DNA from: an uncultured Veillonella sp.
GTDB taxonomy: Bacteria; Bacillota; Negativicutes; Veillonellales; Veillonellaceae
NCBI GenBank assembly: GCA_900757715.1
Contig: CAAEOZ010000304.1
Location: forward strand, 1-8,317
DNA length: 8,317 bases
Direction: 5' to 3'
Each line of letters begins with the position of its first letter. Position 1 is the first letter of the stretch. Below the pieces are notes generated by a model, which worked only from the letters and a program-made list of their open reading frames with translations, ran no database searches and was not told the DNA's origin. This document shows positions 1-5,594 of the stretch, piece by piece. The position numbers were made by a program, and so were the translations under genes.

Positions 1-54
1 CAAACATTCTTTTATACGTGTTTTATAGGGGCGATTGTCATATATAAGTGCCAT
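1..54 (-). CDS. lutB: LutB-like iron-sulfur protein, N-terminal fragment
   Basis: Only the first 18 codons are inside the window; the gene runs off the left edge. The reading begins MALIYDNRPYKTRIKECL. The start is supported by an AAGGAGG ribosome binding site on the minus strand that directly overlaps the lutA stop codon, with only 12 bp between the lutA stop and this ATG. The call rests mainly on context: in the known lutABC operons lutB follows lutA. There it encodes a ferredoxin-like Fe-S subunit of the cytoplasmic L-lactate oxidation complex. The fragment is too short to show any cysteine cluster, so the identity is an inference from position. Confidence 0.6.
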   Translation of the reverse strand, partial: MALIYDNRPYKTRIKECL

Positions 55-66
55 GTCGTCTCCTCC

Positions 67-804
67 TTAACGGCAGTTTAAGATTTCAGCAATATGCATA
101 ACTTTGATACGGCGATCAATTTCGCCTTCTTTATGAAGACGATCAAGCATACCAGCGATGTTCATCAAACACGCTTGGTCAGAACCGGAGATAACGTTGG
201 CACCTGTGCCAGCAATTTCCAATGCTTTTTCGCGTGTCATAACTTCACTGATTTCAGGGTTTTTAACTGAGAAAGTACCGCCGAAACCACAGCAACGATC
301 TGCACGTGGTAATTCAATCAAGTTGATATCTTTAACGTTTTTAAGGAGTTTGAAAGGAGGCTCTTTAATGCCCATCAAACGAGTTACGTGGCAAGATGTA
401 TGGTATGTTACGGATTCGTTGAAACGAGCCCCTACATCTTCAACACCTAATACGTCAGTAATAAATTGAGTGAATTCGTAAATTTTACCACTCAATTTTT
501 CTGCGCGCGCCAACCACTCTGGTTGATCTTTTAAGAAATGATGATATTCATCGCGGATTGCAAAAGCGCAAGAACCGGACATGCTGACTACATATTCAGC
601 GTTCTCAAAGCATTCGATTGTATTCTTAATTGCATCCATAGCTGCGTCATTGTAACCGGAGTTAGTAAACATTTGTCCACAGCATACTTGTTTCTTAGGT
701 ACTACAAGCTCACAACCTAATCTTTCAAGTACTTCTACACCAGCCATACCTACATGAGGGTAGAACATGTCAATCAAACACTGTTGGAAAAGATGAATTT
801 TCAT
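67..804 (-). CDS. lutA: LutA/LldE-type (Fe-S)-binding subunit of L-lactate utilisation complex
   Basis: This is a 245-residue cytoplasmic protein, the usual length for LutA. It contains two copies of the cysteine-rich 'CCG' domain that binds an Fe-S cluster in LutA, glycolate oxidase GlcF and heterodisulfide reductase HdrB. The first copy has C9 in CLIDMFYP, C41-C42-G43 in VCCGQ and C79 in SGSC. The second has C138 in TSCH, C171-C172-G173 in RCCGFGG and C212 in SDQACLM. All expected ligands look intact. In the known family LutA works with LutB and LutC to oxidise L-lactate to pyruvate. The start is supported by GAGGAAG just upstream of the ATG. The gene is the first of an operon, since lutB follows with its ribosome binding site overlapping the lutA stop. 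Related (Fe-S) subunits of glycolate oxidase are the main alternative, but the short length and the following gene favour LutA. Confidence 0.88.
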   Translation of the reverse strand: MKIHLFQQCLIDMFYPHVGMAGVEVLERLGCELVVPKKQVCCGQMFTNSGYNDAAMDAIKNTIECFENAEYVVSMSGSCAFAIRDEYHHFLKDQPEWLARAEKLSGKIYEFTQFITDVLGVEDVGARFNESVTYHTSCHVTRLMGIKEPPFKLLKNVKDINLIELPRADRCCGFGGTFSVKNPEISEVMTREKALEIAGTGANVISGSDQACLMNIAGMLDRLHKEGEIDRRIKVMHIAEILNCR

Positions 805-1280
805 ATTAACTTCCTCGTCTTTTCTAGTACTTAACCTAATAAAAAATTTTGATATGTATGTGTTATGGCAATTTTTAGTAGTGAATTTTTCAACTAAATT
901 TCTGCCCTGAACATTACTTATGCTTTCAAATAAATATTCAAAAGCTCATCGCTATAATTATAAATTAATCATGTAGATATTGTCCAAAGAATTGCTATAT
1001 TCGTATGTACCCTTTTATTTCTTATATCGTTATGACTTTTTGTAATAGCAAACATTGAATTTTATCACATCTATTATTTCATTTATCATTTTTTCTTGTA
1101 AAAGCCCCATAGAATCTAGATTTTGCGAATGTTTATCATTTTGCATTTTTAACTACTAGAAAATCAACTTTTATCTATATTTCATTCTATATTTATATAA
1201 TCAAACTTAATTTTTCAAATTCATGTAAGTTTTATCCTTATATATTACATTTTCTTATAGTAGTGTATAAATTTAAAAAG
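805..1280. other. AT-rich divergent intergenic region between lutA and the first SLH gene
   Basis: No plausible gene is present. The stretch holds the lutA leader and candidate promoter on the left and leads into the SLH gene promoter on the right. The middle has a 10-bp perfect palindrome, AATCTAGATT (1113-1122), and an 11-bp direct repeat, TTTATCATTTT, at 1082-1092 and 1132-1142. Either could be a regulator site, but base composition alone could explain both. Confidence 0.5.
957..987 (-). promoter_or_regulatory. Candidate lutA promoter
   Basis: On the minus strand there is a perfect TATAAT -10 box (957-962). A -35-like TGGACA (981-986) lies 18 bp upstream, or TTGGAC (982-987) at 19 bp. It would give a lutA leader of about 150 nt, long enough to carry regulation, but no convincing hairpin or operator was recognised there. 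The region is very AT-rich, so chance matches are likely. Confidence 0.45.
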
Positions 1281-1289
1281 TGTTATAAT
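1281..1289 (+). promoter_or_regulatory. Extended -10 promoter of the first SLH gene
   Basis: The sequence TGTTATAAT is a perfect extended -10 element (TG, one base, TATAAT). No good -35 hexamer lies 16-18 bp upstream (TAGTGT at 1261-1266), which is typical of promoters that rely on the extended -10. Transcription would begin near 1296 and give a leader of about 30 nt. Confidence 0.6.
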
Positions 1290-1312
1290 TTATTTTATAT
1301 AAGTATAGTTTG

Positions 1313-1319
1313 AAAGGAG
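1313..1319 (+). promoter_or_regulatory. Ribosome binding site that fixes the SLH gene start
   Basis: AAAGGAG lies 8 bp before the ATG at 1328. An in-frame TTG at 1310 would place this site inside the coding region and add six residues before the signal peptide, so the ATG at 1328 is taken as the start. Confidence 0.8.
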
Positions 1320-1327
1320 CCCTTTTC

Positions 1328-3076
1328 ATGAAACTAAATAAATTATCTTTGTCTTTAGCAATTACATTGGCCCTTGGTTCTACATTCAGCATGGCTCACG
1401 CTGAAACAACTGCGACTCATATAAAATCCGAAGTATCTAATGTGGCTACTAGAGCTGAAGTTTCTGCTAAGGCGGATGAACACCGTGTTGATACATCTGT
1501 TAAAAACGATACTAAACGTATTGATACATCCGTAAAAAATGATGCTAAACATAGTAGCACAGTTGTAAAACGTGATGCAAAACATGCTGATGCATCTGCT
1601 AAAAACGCTGCTAAACGCACTGATACATCCGTAAAAAACGATGCTAAACGCGTTAACACTTCTGTAAAAAATGACGTTAAACGCATTGATACTTCTGTAA
1701 AAAATGATGTAAAAGAAGATGCTGTAAAGGTAGAAGGTAAAAAAGCTGTAAAAGCTAAAGAAAACTTACCTGCTGGTATATACCCTGACACAAAAGATAA
1801 CTGGGCTCGCGATGCTATCCAAGCAATGACACAAGCCGGTTACCTTTCTGGTTATGCTGATAATACATTCAAACCTAGTGCACAAATTACTCGTGAGCAA
1901 GCAGCTGCTATTTATGGTAAAGTGCTACAACACAACTTAAACGAACAAGAATTAGCGGAGATTGCAACAAAAGAATCCTCTACCTCCTACTCTGACGTGG
2001 AAGCAGATCGTTGGTCTAGCTCTGCTATCAAATTAGTTAGTGCTGCAGGCGTAATGGAAGGCACATCTAAAACAGCTTTCACACCTAGCAAAACTATGGA
2101 CCGCGAACAATTCGTTGCATCCGCCGCTAGCCTAGCTAAAAAATTAAATCTTTCTACACCTGTAAAAGCAGAAAAAGTAACATTTAAAGACGAAGCTAGC
2201 ATCTCCTCTGCTTACTTGGCAGATATCCAATACATGGCTCAACGTGGCATCGTAGCATCTGGGGCAACAGAAAACTTTAACCCTAAACAACCTGTAACAA
2301 GAGCACAAGCGGCAACAATCTTGAACCGCATGCTTAATGGTGCTGGCCTTGCAACACCGAAACACAGTACAACTGAAGCTAAAGCTGAAACAACTGTAAA
2401 AGAAGATATAAAGAATGCTGATACAGCAATCGAAAAAGAGGCCTCCAAAGTAAATAAAGATGCAAAAAAAGATATGTCCAAAACTGATAAAGACATGAAA
2501 AAAGAGGCAGAAAAGGCAGATAAAGTAGCCAAAGCTGAGGCAAAAAAAGCTGACAAAGACTTAAAGGGCAACAAAAATGCTACAGTAGCGGAAAAAGCTG
2601 AACCTACTCGCACAGTTCGCCCTGTTCGTCGTAGCACACTAAAAGCACTTGATCAAAAGCAACAAGCTGCATTAGAAGACAAAGTATTTTCTGAATTAAA
2701 TAAAACTTATAAAACAGAAGATGCATTCCAAAATTACGGCGTAATGTACTGGCGTGACAACCAATTACACGTAGCTTTGAAAACAGACAGCGATATTTCC
2801 ACTGTAAAAGCTAACCTTGCAAACCGTGGTGATTCCACTGTAAATAACTATGTTATAGTTGAATCTTCCCAGTACAGCCAAGCTGAATACGATGCAATTG
2901 ATACAAACTTCCGCAACTACTACAACAAAAATGAAAAAGCAGGTACAATTCTAGCTACATTCCCTGATGTAGAAAATAACCAACTTTACGCAGTTGTATC
3001 TACAGCATCTAAAGAAACACAACAAGGGATCTCTAAATTATTCGGTTCCAAAGTAAAAATGACAGTAAAACGCTAA
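1328..3076 (+). CDS. Secreted triple-SLH-domain protein with flanking 11-residue repeats
   Basis: A 582-residue exported protein. Residues 1-25 form a signal peptide ending AHA, with cleavage likely before E26. Residues 53-129 are seven tandem 11-residue repeats rich in Lys, Asp and Thr. Three SLH domains follow at about 150-202, 220-273 and 285-337. They carry the conserved acidic-W/Y start and the TRAE-like motifs TREQ (188-191), DREQ (258-261) and TRAQ (324-327). Residues 350-416 are a second Lys/Ala/Asp-rich helical stretch with the same 11-residue period. Residues about 449-582 form a C-terminal domain I do not recognise; the next gene's product has a paralogous one. No membrane segment or outer-membrane beta-barrel is apparent, unlike the OmpM tether proteins of Negativicutes. 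SLH domains of this class bind polyaminated peptidoglycan, so a wall-bound periplasmic or envelope role is likely. The function of the C-terminal domain is unknown. A terminator follows the gene. Confidence 0.88.
   Translation: MKLNKLSLSLAITLALGSTFSMAHAETTATHIKSEVSNVATRAEVSAKADEHRVDTSVKNDTKRIDTSVKNDAKHSSTVVKRDAKHADASAKNAAKRTDTSVKNDAKRVNTSVKNDVKRIDTSVKNDVKEDAVKVEGKKAVKAKENLPAGIYPDTKDNWARDAIQAMTQAGYLSGYADNTFKPSAQITREQAAAIYGKVLQHNLNEQELAEIATKESSTSYSDVEADRWSSSAIKLVSAAGVMEGTSKTAFTPSKTMDREQFVASAASLAKKLNLSTPVKAEKVTFKDEASISSAYLADIQYMAQRGIVASGATENFNPKQPVTRAQAATILNRMLNGAGLATPKHSTTEAKAETTVKEDIKNADTAIEKEASKVNKDAKKDMSKTDKDMKKEAEKADKVAKAEAKKADKDLKGNKNATVAEKAEPTRTVRPVRRSTLKALDQKQQAALEDKVFSELNKTYKTEDAFQNYGVMYWRDNQLHVALKTDSDISTVKANLANRGDSTVNNYVIVESSQYSQAEYDAIDTNFRNYYNKNEKAGTILATFPDVENNQLYAVVSTASKETQQGISKLFGSKVKMTVKR
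1484..1714 (+). repeat. Seven tandem 33-bp repeats encoding 11-residue (hendecad) units
   Basis: The units run exactly from residue 53 to 129 of the SLH protein. The typical unit is RIDTSVKNDAK, with apolar or small residues at positions 2, 6 and 10, giving 4-4-3 spacing. Copies 2 (1517-1549) and 5 (1616-1648) match at 30 of 33 bases by eye, which suggests fairly recent duplication; copies 3 and 4 are more diverged. The 4-4-3 pattern is that of hendecad coiled coils or amphipathic LEA-like helices. Confidence 0.85.
2411..2575 (+). repeat. Second 11-residue periodic helical region in the same protein
   Basis: Residues 362-416 divide into five 11-residue units, for example SKTDKDMKKEA and EKADKVAKAEA. 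They show the same 4-4-3 spacing of apolar or small residues and similar Asp and Lys placement as the N-terminal repeats. They are more diverged in DNA and sequence, and lie directly after the third SLH domain. Confidence 0.65.
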
Positions 3077-3098
3077 TCGGCGTTACACTTAACCAGCC

Positions 3099-3138
3099 AA
3101 GGCAGCGTATACTCAATAGTACTACGCTGCTTTGTTGT
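3099..3138 (+). terminator. Rho-independent terminator after the first SLH gene
   Basis: A perfect 8-bp stem, GCAGCGTA (3102-3109) with TACGCTGC (3123-3130), continues inward as TACT/AGTA past one bulged C, with loop CAAT. It is followed by TTTGTTGT. The U-tract is interrupted, so termination may be partial and some read-through into the next SLH gene is possible. Confidence 0.65.
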
Positions 3139-3140
3139 AT

Positions 3141-3259
3141 ATCACAATGCATGCCAACTAATTGACCATGATGCGACGGATATAGCTTTTTATGCTGGTG
3201 AAAGTTTATATTCTACGGCTATCGCGCATTAGCCTTTACCATGATTAGGAAGGATTTTT
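3141..3259 (+). promoter_or_regulatory. Leader region of the second SLH gene with a small hairpin
   Basis: After the terminator no convincing promoter pair was found. TTGACC (3162-3167) lacks a -10 at proper spacing, and TATATT (3207-3212) lacks a good -35. A short hairpin, GGCTA (3217-3221) with TAGCC (3230-3234), sits just upstream of the ribosome binding site AGGAAGGA (3247-3254). Expression may come from a weak local promoter or from read-through. Confidence 0.35.
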
Positions 3260-4645
3260 ATGTACAAGAATACCCCTTACGCATTACGTGCCCTCGTGCT
3301 CGGCACATTATTGACTACAACAGGCCTTGGTTTTGCTTCTGCAAACACAACCACTACAACTCATGCTCCTGCAACCACTGTTAAATCCACTAAAATGGAA
3401 ACTACTAGAGCAGATGTAGCTAAAACAGAAGTAGCTAAAATGGATGTCGATAAAACGGAAGCAACCAAAATCGAAACAGCTAAAATTAAATCTACTAATA
3501 CTGCATCACCTGCAATTGTAAACACCTCTATTGGTACACCTCAAGATATTCAAAAAATCCGCGCCCACATCTTTACAGATGTGCCTAGTGATTTTTGGGC
3601 AGCTAACTCGATTAGCACTGTAACAAAAGCTAACCTAATGAAGGGGTATTCCGATGGTACATTCCGACCTAACCAACCTATGACACGTGAAGAAGTAGCA
3701 GCGCTCTTCAACAATATCACGGATGATGGTACAGCCGCCTTTTTATCAAGTAAATTTAAAGATATTACATCTGACCGTTGGTCTGCTCTTGCTATTGAAT
3801 CTGTAGCGCGCAAGAATATCATCAGCGGATATGGCGATGACACATATAAACCAGAAAAATATATGTCTCGCCAAGAGTTTGCTGTAGTAGCAGATAACTA
3901 TATCCATTATTTAGGATATATCACTGAAGACCCAACAGTTCTTGATAATATATCCTATGGAGACCAAAAATTCGTGGCTCCTTGGGCACAAGATGCCGTT
4001 CGCGAGCTTGCCTATCTTGGGTTCACAAACTACGCTCCAGGTACATTGTTTAACCCTGAAAAATATGTAACTCGTGCAGAAGCTGCGGAAATTGCGTACC
4101 GCATGACACAAACAGAACAAGCACTTGCCTTCCACAACACATTGTTCAAGCAACAAGTAGAAAATAAAACAGCTAATATCATCGACAAAGCATTAGGCTA
4201 TGGCAATGATTTCACCAAATTTCGTCAAGACGGGGCCCTCTTCTGGGAGGCAGGCCAATTACATGCATCTTTAACGGATCAAAAGAAAACTGACCTCGTC
4301 TCCAAAGCAATTACAGAAGCTCATGATCCACAGCTAGATAGAACTGTAGTCGTATCAAAAGGTAAATTAAATCAGGCCCAACTAGAGGAGTATCAATCTG
4401 ATGCCATCGCCCTTTACCAACAAAAAGAACCTCAAGGAAAGATTCTTTCCATCTCCCCAAATACTGATACGAGTGCCCTTCTCATCACCGTTGACTCTAT
4501 TCAAAAGTCGACGTTGAAAGCATTTAAAAAGAAATTCCATGATAATGTATTCTTACAATTACCACCGGAACCGCTTACAAACTCAGACGGAAATATTCAA
4601 TTTCCATTGCCTCCACGCGTAAACTATTATAACGACAAACAATAA
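3260..4645 (+). CDS. Secreted triple-SLH-domain protein, paralogue of the upstream gene
   Basis: A 461-residue exported protein. The signal peptide covers residues 1-28 and ends ASA. A Thr-rich linker and seven five-residue repeats (41-75) follow. Three SLH domains lie at about 103-154, 166-217 and 233-283, with motifs TREE (142-145), SRQE (203-206) and a canonical TRAE (271-274). The C-terminal domain (about 303-432) aligns without gaps to residues 449-578 of the upstream protein, sharing G, W, QLH, QA and G-x-IL positions. A proline-rich tail (434-461) has no counterpart upstream. No transmembrane barrel is seen. AGGAAGGA lies 5 bp before the ATG. The gene is 183 bp after its paralogue, in the same direction, so the pair probably arose by tandem duplication and then diverged in repeat type. 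The likely role is a peptidoglycan-bound envelope protein; the specific function is unknown. Confidence 0.87.
   Translation: MYKNTPYALRALVLGTLLTTTGLGFASANTTTTTHAPATTVKSTKMETTRADVAKTEVAKMDVDKTEATKIETAKIKSTNTASPAIVNTSIGTPQDIQKIRAHIFTDVPSDFWAANSISTVTKANLMKGYSDGTFRPNQPMTREEVAALFNNITDDGTAAFLSSKFKDITSDRWSALAIESVARKNIISGYGDDTYKPEKYMSRQEFAVVADNYIHYLGYITEDPTVLDNISYGDQKFVAPWAQDAVRELAYLGFTNYAPGTLFNPEKYVTRAEAAEIAYRMTQTEQALAFHNTLFKQQVENKTANIIDKALGYGNDFTKFRQDGALFWEAGQLHASLTDQKKTDLVSKAITEAHDPQLDRTVVVSKGKLNQAQLEEYQSDAIALYQQKEPQGKILSISPNTDTSALLITVDSIQKSTLKAFKKKFHDNVFLQLPPEPLTNSDGNIQFPLPPRVNYYNDKQ
3380..3484 (+). repeat. Seven degenerate five-residue repeats in the second SLH protein
   Basis: Residues 41-75 fall into pentads that mostly end in Lys: VKSTK, METTR, ADVAK, TEVAK, MDVDK, TEATK and IETAK. 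The region occupies the same place, between signal peptide and SLH domains, as the 11-residue repeats of the upstream protein. A five-residue period does not match a continuous coiled coil, so an extended or disordered linker is more likely. Confidence 0.6.
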
Positions 4646-4653
4646 GTAGATAA

Positions 4654-4685
4654 AAAAGAACCGCCCCCTTAGGAGCGGTTCTTTT
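4654..4685. terminator. Bidirectional terminator between convergent genes
   Basis: An 11-bp perfect stem, AAAAGAACCGC (4654-4664) with GCGGTTCTTTT (4675-4685), has A residues on its left arm and T residues on its right. It can therefore terminate the second SLH gene on the plus strand and the OPT/DUF3298 operon on the minus strand. It starts 8 bp after the SLH stop codon. Confidence 0.88.
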
Positions 4686-4714
4686 CACAATTAAACAGCT
4701 GTTACTATACACAC

Positions 4715-4747
4715 ATAATCGAATTTACACAGTTCGATTATTTTTTT
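4715..4747 (+). terminator. Second, plus-strand terminator overlapping the end of the opposite gene
   Basis: A 9-bp perfect stem, ATAATCGAA (4715-4723) with TTCGATTAT (4733-4741), is followed by an uninterrupted T run through 4747. The right arm contains the stop codon (4738-4740) of the minus-strand gene, and the T run encodes that protein's terminal lysines. It would back up the first terminator for plus-strand transcripts. On the minus strand it has no U-tract. Confidence 0.7.
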
Positions 4748-5583
4748 GTTACATCATTTTCGCCGTCACGCAAGATACCAACTGGTACATATATAGTGCC
4801 TGCGCTATGGATTGCATCTACGTCTTGTTGCAAGATCATTACAACGGAATAATCATCTGTTGTGTAGAATTCAGTAGGCATTTTATCGATATTTACATCG
4901 CCACCTAATTTATCTTTCACATCTTGATTATTATTAATCGCATTCACCAATTCTTTTTTATTAAGACCACCAAGATCGTACAAGGACAATTGGCGACCTG
5001 TTGTGGTGTTAAATGTGAAACCTTTTACATAGTTTACACCATTGGCATCATGATCACGCATTGTATATGTGTGAATCAATACGCTGAAAATACCGTTTTT
5101 ATCTGTTTTAACATCATAGTACATAACTACATTTGTTTTATCAGATTCTTTAGCATTTAACTTTTCTACATCATTTTGTATTTTAGAAACATACTTTTTG
5201 ATGGTCGTATTGATTGCTTTTTCTACCGCAGGGCTAACAGATTTAACCTCTGGGAATACTAAATCCAAATGATCTGTAGTAGATTCCACAGGTGATACAG
5301 CAACCTCTTTGCGATCCATATAACGGTCCGCATTTGGAGCTACCACTTCAACTGCATTACGATCTACTTTAGACGCTTTAGAGCGCAACGCACGGTTCTG
5401 CTCAGGTGTAGCAGTGCTAGAAATACGATATGTTAAATCATTACGATTTACACGTTTCGCATTTGTTTGATTTGCTTGTACATTTACAGTATCTTGCGTT
5501 ACAGGTATTACTTCGCTTGCTGCGAAGGAGACTACTGGCAATGCAGCAGCCATAATGATGAGTACAGACTGTTTTAATTTCAT
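4738..5583 (-). CDS. Secreted DUF3298/RsiV-like domain protein
   Basis: A 281-residue protein with a signal peptide (residues 1-21, ending SFA) and no lipobox cysteine. Residues about 30-100 are low-complexity and polar. From about 105 to 275 the sequence resembles the DUF4163 plus DUF3298 arrangement found in RsiV and related secreted proteins. Its most telling part is the segment around 186-206, with the phrases KGFTFNTTTGRQL and LSLYDLGG. In Bacillus RsiV the same domain binds lysozyme and is joined to an anti-sigma segment. Here there is no anti-sigma or transmembrane part, so a stand-alone extracytoplasmic role is expected, with ligand unknown. The start follows AAGAGG, which overlaps the stop of the OPT transporter gene 11 bp upstream, so the two are probably co-transcribed and translationally coupled. 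The domain assignment is by eye and moderately sure. Confidence 0.7.
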   Translation of the reverse strand: MKLKQSVLIIMAAALPVVSFAASEVIPVTQDTVNVQANQTNAKRVNRNDLTYRISSTATPEQNRALRSKASKVDRNAVEVVAPNADRYMDRKEVAVSPVESTTDHLDLVFPEVKSVSPAVEKAINTTIKKYVSKIQNDVEKLNAKESDKTNVVMYYDVKTDKNGIFSVLIHTYTMRDHDANGVNYVKGFTFNTTTGRQLSLYDLGGLNKKELVNAINNNQDVKDKLGGDVNIDKMPTEFYTTDDYSVVMILQQDVDAIHSAGTIYVPVGILRDGENDVTKK

Positions 5584-5594
5584 TGTTTAACCTC

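Noticed and set aside
158..469. 103-codon plus-strand open frame opposite lutA
   Set aside because: Antisense to a gene with intact Fe-S motifs; composition looks like a frame shadow.
1310..1327. In-frame TTG start six codons upstream of the first SLH protein
   Set aside because: It would put the AAAGGAG ribosome binding site inside the gene and add residues before a complete signal peptide. The ATG at 1328 has proper spacing to that site.
1484..1714. CRISPR-like array because of regularly spaced repeats
   Set aside because: The 33-bp units are contiguous with no spacers, stay in frame and encode a regular peptide repeat.
1417..1791. 124-codon minus-strand open frame opposite the SLH repeats
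   Set aside because: It mirrors the 33-bp repeats of the real gene, giving a repetitive Phe/Thr/Ser-rich product, and has no ribosome binding site of its own that stands out.
2239..2637. 132-codon minus-strand open frame opposite the second helical region
   Set aside because: Shadow of the Lys/Ala-rich coding strand; low-complexity Ser/Phe/Ala product with no recognisable domain.
3162..3190. TTGACC as a -35 box for the second SLH gene
   Set aside because: No acceptable -10 box lies 16-18 bp downstream; the nearest, TATAGC, is at 13 bp.
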